From Pseudomonadales bacterium (GTDB lineage: Bacteria > Pseudomonadota > Gammaproteobacteria > Pseudomonadales > UBA5518): a DNA stretch of 64,000 bases. Every line of letters starts with the position of its first letter. Within the stretch, counting starts at the first letter, position 1. The stretch is from assembly GCA_022072145.1 (NCBI GenBank), contig JAJVIG010000006.1:31858-95857 (forward strand), written 5' to 3'. Shown here piece after piece: positions 18,714 to 29,063 of this stretch. A model generated the notes under the pieces. The model was not told the DNA's origin. It saw only the letters and a list, made by a program, of their open reading frames with translations, and did not search any database. Both the position numbers and the translations under genes were made by a program.

Positions 18714-21506
18714 ATGACGCTCGTTTCCGCACGCACAGCACCGCGCGTCCTGCTCGCCTCCGAGGATCCGCTCGAAGCACATCTGTTGCGCAGCCTGCTG
18801 CGCGCACTGCCCGATCCACGACCGGAACTGATCACCGCCGAGGCGGGGTCGGCCGCCTGGAGCGCCGCGCTCGCGCACTGCGACATCTGTTTCCTTTCCT
18901 TCGCCGGCGGCGAACGCCCGCTCGCCGTCACGCTGGCGCAGATCGCGGCGATCGCGCCGGGGCTGCGCGTGGTCGGGGTGCTCGGCGCGCAGGATCGCTT
19001 CGGCGACCGCGCCGAGATCGTGCAGGCGCTGCGTGCCGGTCTGGGCGAGATCGTGCTGCTCGAGGAGCTGTCGCTGGCGGCGCTGCGCGAGTTGATCACG
19101 CCGCGCCGCCCCGGCCTCGCGGCGCCAGGAGGCAGCAATGGCCCGCGTCTCGCTGGCGCGGCCGAATCACCGCGGGCCGCGCCCCCTCCGACCGACGCCC
19201 TGCCCATCGGAACCGCATCGACGGGCAGTTGGCGCATCACGCTGAGCGAGCAGCGCGCCGCATTCGACGCCCCGACTCTCGAGCGCCTGGGGCATGCGCC
19301 GGGCACGGTGGGCAACACGCTGGGTGACTGGAAGGCGCTGATCCACCCCGAGGACATCGACCGTCTGGTCGCCGAGGTCCACGGTGTCCTGAACGGTTCG
19401 GCGCCGCCGCACCCGATCGGGTACCGGCTGCGCACCGCGAACGGCGAGTGGATCGCGGTGGTGTCGGACGACATCGCGGTGGAACTCGACGACCGCGGAT
19501 CCCCGCGCGCGATCAGCGGCCATTTCTACGAAACCGCCGCTCGCCCGACCACGACCGCCGTGCCCCACGGCGAGGCGCTGGCACCACCGGCCCCGCCGGT
19601 GGGTGGAGATGCGGACGGGCTGGCCGAACGGCTGGCCACGGCGGTGACGCGGCTGCGCCGTGATGCCTCCGGCGTGTTCCGCGTCGTCTGGAGCAATGCC
19701 GCGGCAGGAGCGCTCGAACAGCGCGAGCCGGAGCTGCTGCACGGTTTGCGGCCGGCCGAGTTCACACCACCCTTCGACGGTTTCGATCTCGAGGACGCGC
19801 TGGCACGCGTGCACCAGACCGGCATCGCCGAAGCCCGCGAGGCGATGGCGCTGGGCCGGGGCGAGCAGCCGCACTGGCGCAGCTACCGCATCACGCGCCT
19901 CGACGACGGCGACGTGCTGCTCGAGGCCACCGACATCAGCGAGCACGTCGGGCTGCGCGTCACACGGCGCATGCAGGACGAGATGGCACAGTACATCGTG
20001 CGCGCGCTGCCGCTCAGCGCGCTGCTGGTCGACGAGCACGGGCGCGTGGTGCAGAGCGTGTCGGTCGCCGGCGGCACGCTCGGCACCGACCCGCGGGTAC
20101 TCGAGGACCGCATGCTCGGCGAACTGCTGGGCGCCAACGCCGGCGCCGAGTGCCGGCTGCAGATCCAGAAAACGCTGAACACTGGCCGCATCGCCAGCGC
20201 GGTCTACGCGATCGAGACTCCCGAGGGACGCCAGTGGCTCGCCTGCCATTCGGCTGCGGTGCGCGGGCGCCCTGGCATGCCGCAACGCGCGCTGCTTACG
20301 TTGCAGGACGTCAGCGAGTCGGTACGCGACCTGAACGAGGCGCGCCTCGCACGCGACCAGCTGCGCGTGGCGATCCGGCGCATTCCGGTGCCGCTGTTCC
20401 TGAAGGACACCGACGGCCGCTACGTCGCGATCAACCCCGCGTTCGGCGAACTCTACGGCGTCGAGGAGAGCATGCTGCTCGGCAAGACGGACCTCGAGGT
20501 ATTCCCCGACGAGCTCGCGATGGAACTGCATGAGGCGGACCGCCGCGTCGGTGCCGGTGCCCCGCTGATCGAGCTGCGCGTGGCAGGCCAGGGCGAGCGC
20601 CGTGGAGAGCACTTCTGGTTCGGCTTCGCGGTCGGCGAGCCCGGCCAGCCACCGACCGGCAGCGGCTGCCTGCTGGTCGCGCTCGATACGCTACCGCTGC
20701 CGGCGCGGCCGGAGGCGCCACCATCACCGGCCGGCGACGAGCAGGCGCCGCCCGGCGACCGCATCGACGACGCCACCGCGTCGGTGGTGGGGCGCGTGGA
20801 GCAGGTGCTGGTGGAAGCGGGCGACTACGCCGACGTGCTGCGCCGGCTGGAGCAGCTGGCCGAGACCACGATGCACGCGCAGGCGCTGATCCACGAGGTC
20901 GCCGGCAAGGCGGAGGCCTCGGCCAGCGCGCCGCTCACCGCGCTCACACCACTCGCGCAGAACATCGTCGACCTCGAGCGCGTGCTGTTGCCGGCGTCGG
21001 CACGCCTCGAGAACGAGTTCGCCGCCGGACTGCCGCTGGCGCACTGCGATCCGCTGGTGTTCCACCAGGTGCTGCTGCGCGGGATCCGCCACGCGCGGCG
21101 CGGACTGGCCGGCGACGGCACGCTGGCGATCCGTCTGCGCGCGGTGAACTCGGCGCGCCGGGCCTGCGTGTCGTGTCGCGAGGGTTTCGAAGGGCAACAC
21201 GTCGAACTGGTGATCGAGGACAGCGGCGCGATGCTGGGCGAGCAGGACTTCCGCGTGCTGGCGCAAAGTCACAGCGCCGACGCGCCGGCCGCGGGCGCGC
21301 TCGACGACCTCGCCGGGATCCACGCCCTGGTGCACAGCCAGGGCGGGCACCTGCAGATCCAGCAGAGTCTGCCGGCCGGCAACTCGCTGCACGTCTATTT
21401 CCGCGCGGCGAGCAGCGAGCGCAACGGCGAGCGCGAGGGAGCGTTGCGCTCGACCGTGACGCGTTTCCCGTTCGTGCGCCTGCGCGACCCGCGCAATCCT
21501 TCCTGA
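18714..21506 (+). CDS. Multi-PAS signalling protein with degenerate histidine-kinase C terminus
   Basis: A 930-residue cytoplasmic protein without membrane helices. I read a receiver-like N-terminal domain (about residues 9-125), a linker, and four PAS-like regions (about 170-270, 310-410, 420-535 and 545-660; the last contains PVPLFLKDTDGRYVAINPAFGELYG). The end resembles a histidine kinase but is damaged: His727 lies in LIHEVAGKA instead of HELRTPL, the N-box (about 783-797, FHQVLLRGIRHARRG) lacks its Asn, and a D-box-like VIEDSG remains near 834. It is probably a sensor or scaffold without kinase activity. Partner unknown. Confidence 0.8.
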   Translation: MTLVSARTAPRVLLASEDPLEAHLLRSLLRALPDPRPELITAEAGSAAWSAALAHCDICFLSFAGGERPLAVTLAQIAAIAPGLRVVGVLGAQDRFGDRAEIVQALRAGLGEIVLLEELSLAALRELITPRRPGLAAPGGSNGPRLAGAAESPRAAPPPTDALPIGTASTGSWRITLSEQRAAFDAPTLERLGHAPGTVGNTLGDWKALIHPEDIDRLVAEVHGVLNGSAPPHPIGYRLRTANGEWIAVVSDDIAVELDDRGSPRAISGHFYETAARPTTTAVPHGEALAPPAPPVGGDADGLAERLATAVTRLRRDASGVFRVVWSNAAAGALEQREPELLHGLRPAEFTPPFDGFDLEDALARVHQTGIAEAREAMALGRGEQPHWRSYRITRLDDGDVLLEATDISEHVGLRVTRRMQDEMAQYIVRALPLSALLVDEHGRVVQSVSVAGGTLGTDPRVLEDRMLGELLGANAGAECRLQIQKTLNTGRIASAVYAIETPEGRQWLACHSAAVRGRPGMPQRALLTLQDVSESVRDLNEARLARDQLRVAIRRIPVPLFLKDTDGRYVAINPAFGELYGVEESMLLGKTDLEVFPDELAMELHEADRRVGAGAPLIELRVAGQGERRGEHFWFGFAVGEPGQPPTGSGCLLVALDTLPLPARPEAPPSPAGDEQAPPGDRIDDATASVVGRVEQVLVEAGDYADVLRRLEQLAETTMHAQALIHEVAGKAEASASAPLTALTPLAQNIVDLERVLLPASARLENEFAAGLPLAHCDPLVFHQVLLRGIRHARRGLAGDGTLAIRLRAVNSARRACVSCREGFEGQHVELVIEDSGAMLGEQDFRVLAQSHSADAPAAGALDDLAGIHALVHSQGGHLQIQQSLPAGNSLHVYFRAASSERNGEREGALRSTVTRFPFVRLRDPRNPS

Positions 21507-21507
21507 T

Positions 21508-22251
21508 TCAGCCGCAGCCCGGACAATCCGTGCGCCGGGCGATGCGCAGGCGGTGGAAATCGAGCGCGAGCCCGTCGAACACCAGCAGCTCGCCGGCCAC
21601 CACGCTGCCTGCGCCGCACAGCAGCTTCAGTGCCTGCAAGGCCTGCAGCACACCCATGGTGCCTACCACCGGCGCCGCGATGCCGTTGTGCGCGCAGGCG
21701 CCCGCCGCCTCGTCGCCGGCATCCGGATACAGGCACTCGTAACAGGCGGATCCTGGCACCCGCGGATCGAACACCGCGAGCTGGCCTTCCCAGCCGATCG
21801 CCGCCGCGCTGACCAGCGGCACGCGATGACGCCGCGCGGCGGCGTTGATCGCGCGCCGCGACGGCCCGTTGTCACAGCAGTCGAGCACCAGGTCGACGTG
21901 CGGCAGCAGGCGATCGAGCAGCTCCGCGTCGGCCCGGCAGGCGAAGGTCTCGACGCGGACGCCGGGATTGAGGTCGCCGAGCGCGGCAGCTGCCGACTCG
22001 GTCTTGCACGCGCCGATGCGTCCGCTGCCGTGGATCACCTGTCGCTGCAGGTTGGACAGCTCGACGCGATCGGCATCGACCAGCAGCAGCCGCCCCACGC
22101 CGCTGGCCGCCAGATACAGCGCCGCCGGCGAACCCAGCCCGCCCAGGCCGACGATCAGCACACGCGCGTCGATCAGCCGCTGCTGGCCGGTGACGTCGAT
22201 CGCCGGCAGCAGGATGTGGCGGCTGTAGCGCAGCAGTTCCTCGTCGTTCAT
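21508..22251 (-). CDS. moeB: MoeB/ThiF-family adenylyltransferase
   Basis: A 247-residue E1-like enzyme. It has the nucleotide-binding GLGGLGSPAALYLA, the Arg/Asp signature DADRVELSNLQRQVIH, CDNGPSRRAINAA and Zn-binding cysteines in CYECLYPD and DCPGCG. It adenylates the C terminus of a sulfur carrier (MoaD in molybdopterin synthesis or ThiS). Position directly after prmC is that of moeB in Pseudomonas. It overlaps prmC by 4 bp and is separated by one base from the convergent PAS gene. Confidence 0.92.
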   Translation of the reverse strand: MNDEELLRYSRHILLPAIDVTGQQRLIDARVLIVGLGGLGSPAALYLAASGVGRLLLVDADRVELSNLQRQVIHGSGRIGACKTESAAAALGDLNPGVRVETFACRADAELLDRLLPHVDLVLDCCDNGPSRRAINAAARRHRVPLVSAAAIGWEGQLAVFDPRVPGSACYECLYPDAGDEAAGACAHNGIAAPVVGTMGVLQALQALKLLCGAGSVVAGELLVFDGLALDFHRLRIARRTDCPGCG

Positions 22252-23132
22252 GTCCGGTTGCTCCGCTGTGTGGCATACGGTCCGGCGCGACGCCCCTGCG
22301 TCACGCGCTCGTGGCCGGCCAGATCGCGGTGGGTCGCGATGGCGGCGAAACCGGCCGCCGCGAACAGCGCGCGCACCGCCTCACCCTGAGCGGCCCCGTG
22401 CTCGCACAGCAGCCAGCCGCCGGGGCTCAGGTGCGCCGGCGCCCGGGCAACGATCGCGCGCAGCGCGTCAAGCCCGTCGTCGCCCGCGACCAGCGCGTGG
22501 CGCGGCTCGCGGCATACCCCCGGTGCCGCCAGACACGGATCGGTCTCGGCCACGTACGGCGGGTTCGCGACCACCAGCGCGAAGCACCACCCCTGCAGGC
22601 CGGCGAACCAGTCGCCCGGTGCGAAGTCCACGTTGTCGAGCGCGAGCCGCGTGGCGTTGGCGCGCGCCAGGCGCAGCGCGGCCGGATCACGGTCGATGCC
22701 GAGCACGCGCCACGCGGGGCGCTCGCTCGCTAGCGCCAGCGCGATCGCCCCGCTGCCGGTGCCCAGATCGAGCACCTCTGCCACGGCAGCGCCCGTGCAC
22801 TCGAGCGCGAGTTCGACCAGCAGCTCGGTCTCCGGGCGCGGCACCAGCGTGCTGCCGTCGAGCACGATATCGAGCGACCAGAATTCCTGTCGCCCCAGCA
22901 GGTACGCCACCGGCTCGCCGGCCTGTCGCCGTGCGAGCAGTGCGTGGTAGCTCGCACGCGCCGCAGCGTCGACCGCTGTCTCCGGACGCGCGTACAGCTG
23001 CGTGCGGGTCGACCCGAGCACGTGCGCGAGCAGCAATTCGGCATCGAGCCGCGCATCCGGCGTCGCAAGCCACTCACGCGCCGCGGCGAGCAGCGAGCCC
23101 ACCGTTGCCGGCAGCGCGTCGGCCGCGCTCAT
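22248..23132 (-). CDS. prmC: Release factor glutamine methyltransferase PrmC
   Basis: A 294-residue SAM-dependent methyltransferase with the SAM motif [17 protein letters not shown] and the catalytic NPPY ([10 protein letters not shown]). The helical N-terminal domain binds release factors. It methylates the Gln of the GGQ motif in RF1 and RF2. It overlaps the stop of its substrate gene prfA by 4 bp. Confidence 0.97.
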   Translation of the reverse strand: MSAADALPATVGSLLAAAREWLATPDARLDAELLLAHVLGSTRTQLYARPETAVDAAARASYHALLARRQAGEPVAYLLGRQEFWSLDIVLDGSTLVPRPETELLVELALECTGAAVAEVLDLGTGSGAIALALASERPAWRVLGIDRDPAALRLARANATRLALDNVDFAPGDWFAGLQGWCFALVVANPPYVAETDPCLAAPGVCREPRHALVAGDDGLDALRAIVARAPAHLSPGGWLLCEHGAAQGEAVRALFAAAGFAAIATHRDLAGHERVTQGRRAGPYATQRSNRT

Positions 23133-24211
23133 TCGGCCAGCGCCGCGAGTTGTTCGGCCTGGTATTCGCCGAGCAGCGGATCGATCACGCAGTCGAGCTC
23201 GCCCTCGAGAATCTCGGGCAGCCGGTACAGCGTGAGGTTGATGCGATGGTCCGTGACCCGGCCCTGCGGATAGTTGTAGGTGCGGATGCGCTCCGAGCGG
23301 TCGCCGCTGCCCACCTGCAGCCGGCGCTCGCTGGCCTGCGCGTCGGCCTGTTGCTGCTGGGCGTCGGCGAGCAGGCGCGCCTGCAGCAGCGCCATCGCAC
23401 GCGCCCGGTTCTTGTGCTGCGAGCGTTCGTCCTGGCACTCGACCACGATGCCGCTCGGCAGGTGCGTGATGCGCACCGCCGAATCGGTGCGGTTCACGTG
23501 CTGTCCGCCGGCGCCCGAGGCGCGGTAGGTATCCACGCGCAGGTCCGCCCTGGCGATCTCGATCGCCTCGATCCCGGCCACCTCGGGCAGGATCGCCACC
23601 GTACAGGCCGAGGTGTGGATGCGGCCCTGCGATTCGGTCGCCGGCACGCGCTGCACGCGGTGGGTGCCGGATTCGAATTTCAGCCGCGAGAACACGTCGG
23701 CCCCCGACACCAGCGCGATCACTTCCTTGTAGCCACCGTGCTCGCCGGGGCGCTCGCTGATCGTCTCGAGCTGCCAGCCGCGCCGATCGGCGTAGCGCGC
23801 GTACATGCGCAACAGGTCGCCGGCGAAGATCGCCGCCTCGTCGCCGCCGGTGCCGGCGCGGACCTCGAGGAAGACGTTGCTGCCGTCGCGCGGGTCGCGT
23901 GGCAGCAGCAGCTTCTGCAGTTCGAGCTCGAGCGCCTCGCGCCGCCCGGCGCCGGCCGCGAGCTCCTCGTCGGCCATCGCGCGCAGTTCCGGGTCGGCAT
24001 CGCCTGCGAGCGCCTGCGCGGTCTCGATATCGGCGAGCACCTGCCGGTAGCGCGCGAAGGCCTGCACCACCGCCTCGATTTCCGCGTACTCGCGCCCCAG
24101 CGCGCGAAAGCGCGCCTGGTCCGCGATGGTGTCGGCCTCGGCGAGCAGCGCGGTGAGTTCCTGGTAGCGTTCCCCGAGCCCCTCGAGGCGGCGGTACAGC
24201 GATTCCTTCAT
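23129..24211 (-). CDS. prfA: Peptide chain release factor 1
   Basis: A 360-residue RF1. The stop-codon-reading PxT motif is PAT in [10 protein letters not shown] and the GGQ motif is in [14 protein letters not shown]. These read UAA/UAG and trigger peptide release. The length is normal. The start overlaps the hemA stop by 4 bp. UAG reading matters here, because eight genes in this window end on REP-derived TAG codons. Confidence 0.98.
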   Translation of the reverse strand: MKESLYRRLEGLGERYQELTALLAEADTIADQARFRALGREYAEIEAVVQAFARYRQVLADIETAQALAGDADPELRAMADEELAAGAGRREALELELQKLLLPRDPRDGSNVFLEVRAGTGGDEAAIFAGDLLRMYARYADRRGWQLETISERPGEHGGYKEVIALVSGADVFSRLKFESGTHRVQRVPATESQGRIHTSACTVAILPEVAGIEAIEIARADLRVDTYRASGAGGQHVNRTDSAVRITHLPSGIVVECQDERSQHKNRARAMALLQARLLADAQQQQADAQASERRLQVGSGDRSERIRTYNYPQGRVTDHRINLTLYRLPEILEGELDCVIDPLLGEYQAEQLAALAE

Positions 24212-25497
24212 GATTCCTCGCCGCCGTCTTCGCCCGCCTGCGCGTCCAGCCCGAACAGCCGGCGGCTCCAGTCGATCAGCTCGCCGCGGCCCTCGGCCGC
24301 CGCGCGGCGCAGTTGCACCGTGGGCGCGTGCATCAGCTTGTTGGTGAGATTGCGCGCCAGCTGGGCGAGCAGCTGCTCGGCGTCGGCGCCGCCGCGCAAC
24401 TGGCGCAGCGCGCGCTCGAGTTCGCCGTCGCGCAGCTGTTCGCCGCGGGCACGGTAGTCGCGCAGCGTGCCGACCGCATCCAGGCTGCGGCAGCCGCGCA
24501 GCCACGCCTCGACGCCCGCGGCGACGATCGACGCGGCGCGCTGTGCCTCGCCCTCGCGGGCGCGGCGGTTGTCGTCGATGATCTGCTCGAGGTCGTCGAC
24601 GCTGTAGAGGTATACGTCCGACAGCTCGCCGACCTGCGGTTCGATGTCACGTGGCACCGCGATGTCGACCATGAAGATCGGCCGGTGGCGGCGCTGGCGG
24701 ATCGCCTGCTCGACGGTGCCCTTGCCGATGATCGGCAGCTGGCTCGCGGTGGAGCTGATCACGATGTCGGCGCGCGCCAGCGAGGCCGGGATCTCCGACA
24801 GCAGGATCGCCTCGCCCCCGCAGCGGGCCGTGACCTGCTCGGCGCGCGCCAGCGTGCGGTTGGCGACGATCAGCCGCGACACGCCGGCCTCGGTGAGGTG
24901 GCGGGCGACCAGTTCGATCGTCTCGCCGGCGCCGATCAGCAGCGCCGTGGTCGATCCGAGGTCGGTGAAGATGTGGCGCGCCAGCTTCACGGCCGCGAAC
25001 GCGACCGACACCGGGTTCTCGCCGATTGCGGTCTCGCTGCGTACCTGCTTGGCGACGGCGAACACGTGACTCAGCGCGCGCGCCAGTTCGGGACCCACCG
25101 ATCCCGCGTGCCGCGCGGTGGCGTAAGCGGACTTGATCTGGCCGAAGATCTGCGGCTCGCCGATCACCATCGAATCGAGGCCGCAAGCCACTTCGATCAG
25201 GTGGCGCACGGCATCGGCGTCGCGCAGGCGGTACAGGCACTGCTCGACGTCGGCGCGCGCCACGTGGTGCGAACCGGCAAACCAGTCGACCAGCCGCTCC
25301 TCGGCGACGAGCCCGGCGCCGGTGCTGGCGATCAGTTCGGTGCGATTGCAGGTCGACAGGATCACGACCTCGGCCGCGCCACCGGCCGCGCAGGCACGCT
25401 GCAAGGCCTCCGGCACCTGCTCGGGAGCGAACGCGACGCGCTCGCGCACCGCGACCGGCGCAGTGGTGTGGTTCAGTCCGACGACCAGCAGGCTCAT
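24208..25497 (-). CDS. hemA: Glutamyl-tRNA reductase
   Basis: A 429-residue HemA, the first enzyme of C5 tetrapyrrole synthesis. The N-terminal catalytic domain starts [17 protein letters not shown] with the nucleophile Cys50 in LSTCNRTEL. The NADPH domain follows ([17 protein letters not shown]) and then the C-terminal dimer helices. It is the first gene of hemA-prfA-prmC-moeB and is divergent from the TPR lipoprotein. Confidence 0.98.
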   Translation of the reverse strand: MSLLVVGLNHTTAPVAVRERVAFAPEQVPEALQRACAAGGAAEVVILSTCNRTELIASTGAGLVAEERLVDWFAGSHHVARADVEQCLYRLRDADAVRHLIEVACGLDSMVIGEPQIFGQIKSAYATARHAGSVGPELARALSHVFAVAKQVRSETAIGENPVSVAFAAVKLARHIFTDLGSTTALLIGAGETIELVARHLTEAGVSRLIVANRTLARAEQVTARCGGEAILLSEIPASLARADIVISSTASQLPIIGKGTVEQAIRQRRHRPIFMVDIAVPRDIEPQVGELSDVYLYSVDDLEQIIDDNRRAREGEAQRAASIVAAGVEAWLRGCRSLDAVGTLRDYRARGEQLRDGELERALRQLRGGADAEQLLAQLARNLTNKLMHAPTVQLRRAAAEGRGELIDWSRRLFGLDAQAGEDGGEES

Positions 25498-25583
25498 GAA
25501 TGAAAAGCTACTCCCCCGCGCGAGCGCCGCAGGCCGCGAACAGCACTCCAACGGGGCGGGACAGGGATCAGGAACGGGCGGGA

Positions 25584-25612
25584 AGTGTATCAATTCACAG
25601 GCAAATTGTGCA
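25584..25612 (-). promoter_or_regulatory. Candidate sigma-70 promoter for hemA operon
   Basis: On the minus strand, -35 TGCACA (25607-25612), 17-bp spacer, -10 TACACT (25584-25589). It lies 87 bp before the hemA start in the divergent hemA/TPR region. Four of six bases match in each box, so the call is tentative. Confidence 0.4.
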
Positions 25613-25622
25613 GAATCCGGCC

Positions 25623-27422
25623 ATGATGGCGCCTCACCAGAGCAAATCGCGCGCCGTTGCGCGCCCCCCCATGAGCACGCCGACCCAGCCGCCATCGTCC
25701 CCGTCACCCGCCGTTCGCGCCGTCACCGCCGCCCTGCTCGCCGCGGTACTCGGTGGCTGCGCAACCAGCCCGAACGCTCCGCAAAGCCCGGCAGCACCGC
25801 CAGCGGCCGAGCCGGTCGTCGCGACTCCGGTGGTCCAGCGGCCGTTCCCGCGTGAGGCGCTGTACGGACTGCTGGTCGCCGAATTCGCGATTCGCCGCGG
25901 CGCGCTCGACATAGCGCTGCAGAATTATCTCGAGCAGGCGCAGGCCACGCGCGACGCCGGAGTCGCCGCACGCGGCACCCGCATGGCGCGCTACCTCGGC
26001 GCCGAGGAAGCCACGCTGCGGCTGGCGCTGCTGTGGAGCGAACTGGAGCCGCAGAACCCCGAGGCCCGGTTCACGGCCGCCACCGCGCTGGCACGCGCCG
26101 GCCGTGCGCGCGAGGCCTTCGACCAGATGCACGCCCTGCCCGCCGCGGCCGGGCCTACCAACTTCGCGGGCATCGCCGCCAGCGCGCTCGATCTCCCGCA
26201 GCCCGACCGGGAGGAGATGCTGGCCGAACTCCAGCGCCGCGAGGCCCCCAGCGCCGACGTGCTGATCGCCAGCGGCCTGCTGCTGCAGAGCCTGGAGCGC
26301 AACGACGAGGCGCTGGCCAGCGCCGAGCGCGTGCTCGCCGACGATCCGGACAATTTCCAGGCCCTGCTGCTCAGCGCACAGGTGCACCACAACCTCGGCG
26401 ATCCGGCGGCCGGCAACGCGGCGATCGAGCGCGCGCTGCAACGCAACCCCGACGACCGCCGCCTGCGCCTCCAGTACGCGCGGCTGCTGGCACGCTCGGA
26501 CCTCGCGGCAGCCGAAGAACAGTTCCGCGTGCTGCTCGGGCAGGACCCGGCCGATGCCGAGGTGCGCCTCGCGCTGGCGCTGGTCTACCGCGAATCCGGG
26601 CAGTTCGATCGCATGAGCGAGGAACTGAACACGCTGCTCGCCGAAGGCAACCAGACGAGCGCCGCGCACTTCTACCTGGCGCAGGACGCGGAGCGCCGCG
26701 AGGACAGCGAGGACGCGATCCGGCACTACCTCGAGATCCGCCCCGGCCCGACGTTCATGGCCGCCGCGACGCGCGCGGCCGAGTTGTTGATCGAGAGCCG
26801 CGGGCTCGAGGAACTCGGCAGCGCGTTCGTGGCGTTGCGCGAACGCTGGAGCGCGCAGGCTCTGCCGCTCACGCTGCTCGAATCGGAACTGCGCGTCGAG
26901 CAGGACGACCTCGGTGGCGCCGCGCGGCTGCTCGACGCCGCGCTCGCCGCACGCCCCGACGAACCGGCGCTGCTGTACGCACGCTCGCTGGTCTCGGAGC
27001 GCCGCGGCGACCTCGCGGCGCTGGAACGCGACCTGCGCCACATGCTGCGCCTCGACCCGCAGAACGCGCTGGCGCTGAACGCCCTCGGCTACTCGCTGGC
27101 GAACCTGACGCCGCGCCACGCGGAGGCCCTCGAACTGATCGGGCGCGCACTCGCACTGCGCCCCGACGACCCGGCAATCATCGACAGCATGGGCTGGGTG
27201 CTGTACCGGCTGGGCCGGCACGACGAGGCGCTGGTACAGTTGCGCCGCGCCTTCGAGGCCTTTCCCGATCACGAGGTCGCGGCGCACCTCGGCGAAGTGC
27301 TGTGGATGAGCGGCGCGCGCGAGGAGGCACGCGAGGTCTGGCGTCAGGGGCTGCAGACCCGGCCCGACAGCCGCCTGATCAGCGACACCATGCGCCGCCT
27401 CGGCGCGGAGCCGTCGCCGTGA
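25623..27422 (+). CDS. TPR-repeat lipoprotein (PA4667-like)
   Basis: About 599 residues from the ATG at 25623, or 583 from the ATG at 25671, which gives a more normal lipoprotein signal. The lipobox LGGC ends the signal (Cys46 or Cys30). The mature part is a chain of tetratricopeptide repeats, clearest at the end (NPDDRRLRLQYARLLARSD; DPQNALALNALGYSLAN; RPDDPAIIDSMGWVLYRLGR). Such proteins between hemA and lolB are probably periplasmic scaffolds on the outer membrane; the partner is unknown. It overlaps lolB by 4 bp (GTGA). Confidence 0.85.
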   Translation: MMAPHQSKSRAVARPPMSTPTQPPSSPSPAVRAVTAALLAAVLGGCATSPNAPQSPAAPPAAEPVVATPVVQRPFPREALYGLLVAEFAIRRGALDIALQNYLEQAQATRDAGVAARGTRMARYLGAEEATLRLALLWSELEPQNPEARFTAATALARAGRAREAFDQMHALPAAAGPTNFAGIAASALDLPQPDREEMLAELQRREAPSADVLIASGLLLQSLERNDEALASAERVLADDPDNFQALLLSAQVHHNLGDPAAGNAAIERALQRNPDDRRLRLQYARLLARSDLAAAEEQFRVLLGQDPADAEVRLALALVYRESGQFDRMSEELNTLLAEGNQTSAAHFYLAQDAERREDSEDAIRHYLEIRPGPTFMAAATRAAELLIESRGLEELGSAFVALRERWSAQALPLTLLESELRVEQDDLGGAARLLDAALAARPDEPALLYARSLVSERRGDLAALERDLRHMLRLDPQNALALNALGYSLANLTPRHAEALELIGRALALRPDDPAIIDSMGWVLYRLGRHDEALVQLRRAFEAFPDHEVAAHLGEVLWMSGAREEAREVWRQGLQTRPDSRLISDTMRRLGAEPSP

Positions 27423-28015
27423 GTACGCGTTACGTGCTGCTGTTCGTGGTGACGCTCGCGCTCGCCGGTTGCGGCCTCACGCCGCGCGCCCCCGGGCCGC
27501 CGGCCGACTGGGAACGCCACGCGGCCGCGCTGGCCGCACGCGAGAACTGGACGCTGAGCGGCAAGATCGGCGTGCGCGCGCCAGCGGGCAGCGGCGCGGC
27601 CACGCTCGACTGGTCGCAGCACGGCGAGTCATGGCGGCTGGTGCTCGGTGGCGCGCTCGGCATGGGCCGGCTGGTGCTCGACGGCGACCCCGAAGGCGTC
27701 GCGTGGCGCGATGCGCGCGGGCGCGCCGGACGCCACGCAGACCCCGACGCACTGGTCGCGGAACTCTGGGGCTGGCCGCTGCCGGTGGCGGCGCTTCGGT
27801 ACTGGGTGCGCGGGATCCCGCAGCCCGGGGTCGCGGTCGAGCAACCCGAGTTCGCCCCTGCCGGGCCGAGCCGCTTCGCGCAGGCAGGCTGGCACATCGA
27901 GGCCAGCGAGCACCGCACGGTCGACGGCCTCGCAGTGCCGACGCGGCTGCGGGTGAGCGGTTACGGCGCCGTGCTGACGCTGGTCGTTCGCGCCTGGACC
28001 CTCGGCGCACCGTGA
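27419..28015 (+). CDS. lolB: Outer-membrane lipoprotein receptor LolB
   Basis: A 198-residue lipoprotein that begins with GTG. The signal STRYVLLFVVTLALAGC has the lipidated Cys18. The body has the LolB barrel features NWTLSGKIGVRAP, DWSQHGESWRLVLGGALGMG and WGWPLPVAALRYWVRGIP. LolB accepts lipoproteins from LolA and inserts them into the outer membrane. It overlaps both its neighbours by 4 bp. Confidence 0.95.
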   Translation: MSTRYVLLFVVTLALAGCGLTPRAPGPPADWERHAAALAARENWTLSGKIGVRAPAGSGAATLDWSQHGESWRLVLGGALGMGRLVLDGDPEGVAWRDARGRAGRHADPDALVAELWGWPLPVAALRYWVRGIPQPGVAVEQPEFAPAGPSRFAQAGWHIEASEHRTVDGLAVPTRLRVSGYGAVLTLVVRAWTLGAP

Positions 28016-28854
28016 AACACGCACTTCGCCTGCGTGCGCCGGCCAAGCTGAACCTGTTCCTGCACGTCACGGGACGACGCGCCGACGGCTACCACACGCT
28101 GCAGACCGTGTTCCAGCTGCTCGATTTCTGCGACGAACTCGAGTTCCTCGCGAGCGCCGGACCGGAAATCGATCTCGCGGGCGGCGTGCCGGGAGTCGCT
28201 GCCGCAGACAACCTCGTGGTGCGCGCGGCGCGCGCGCTCGCCACGCACTGTGCGGTGCGCCACGGGGCGCGCATCCGCCTGCACAAGCGCATCCCGCACG
28301 GCGGCGGACTCGGCGGCGGCAGCTCCGACGCCGCCACCACGCTGCTGGCGCTGAACCGGCTGTGGAAATGCGGACTGTCGCTGGAGGAACTGGCGGGGAT
28401 CGGCGTCGGCCTCGGCGCCGACGTGCCGGTGTTCGTGCACGGGCGCAACGCCTGGGCCGAGGGCATCGGCGAACAGCTCGCGCCGGTCGCGCTGCCACCG
28501 AGCTGGTACCTCGTGATCCGCCCCGGATGCGCGGTGAATACTGCCGCGATTTTCGCGGACCGGGAATTGACACGTGATACCCCGCTCACGACAATAGCGG
28601 CCTTTTTGACGGGCGGACATCGCAACGATTGCGAGGCCGTGGTCAGGAAAAAGTACCCGGAGGTCGATCGCGCGCTCGCGTGGCTGGGCACCTTCGGGGA
28701 CGCACGGATGAGCGGCACCGGCAGTTGCGTCTTCGCGGCATTCGCGGACGCGCCGGCGGCACGCGAGGTGGCCGCCCGCGTGCCGGTCGGGTGGGATCGC
28801 TTCGTTGCCCGTGGCATCGACCGCTCTCCGACGCACGAGGCATTGTTCGACTGA
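28012..28854 (+). CDS. ispE: 4-diphosphocytidyl-2-C-methyl-D-erythritol kinase
   Basis: A 280-residue GHMP kinase that begins with GTG. The N-terminal LRAPAKLNLFLHVTGRRADGYH and the ATP-binding glycine loop PHGGGLGGGSSDAATTL are typical; the third motif is MSGTGSCVFAAF. IspE phosphorylates CDP-ME in the MEP pathway to isoprenoids; ispB, which uses these products, is at 56263. tRNA-Gln follows 6 bp downstream. Confidence 0.97.
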   Translation: MKHALRLRAPAKLNLFLHVTGRRADGYHTLQTVFQLLDFCDELEFLASAGPEIDLAGGVPGVAAADNLVVRAARALATHCAVRHGARIRLHKRIPHGGGLGGGSSDAATTLLALNRLWKCGLSLEELAGIGVGLGADVPVFVHGRNAWAEGIGEQLAPVALPPSWYLVIRPGCAVNTAAIFADRELTRDTPLTTIAAFLTGGHRNDCEAVVRKKYPEVDRALAWLGTFGDARMSGTGSCVFAAFADAPAAREVAARVPVGWDRFVARGIDRSPTHEALFD

Positions 28855-28860
28855 ATCGAC

Positions 28861-28936
28861 TGGGGCGTCGCCAAGTGGCTAAGGCAGCGGGTTTTGATCC
28901 CGCCATTCGTAGGTTCGAGTCCTACCGCCCCAGCCA
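28861..28936 (+). tRNA. tRNA-Gln (anticodon TTG)
   Basis: A complete cloverleaf. The acceptor TGGGGCG pairs with CGCCCCA, the anticodon stem GCGGG/CCCGC encloses the loop TTTTGAT (anticodon TTG), and the T-arm is GTAGG-TTCGAGT-CCTAC. The discriminator is G and CCA is encoded. The U1-A72 pair is the usual Gln identity element. It lies between ispE and prs, as in Pseudomonas. Confidence 0.97.
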
Positions 28937-29063
28937 GTCGACTGGTCCGGGAACACGCCAGCGGGACCCGCGAGCGCCATGAACCGCCTGCCCACACCAG
29001 CGCACCGCGCCCGCCAGCGAAGCGCCGACCTTGCATAACCCGGCCACCAGCAGGAATCCCGAC

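Noticed and set aside
18044..19474. 476-codon minus-strand frame across the rhlB/PAS gene border
   Set aside because: It is antisense to the PAS gene and out of frame with rhlB. The apparent continuity is caused by high GC.
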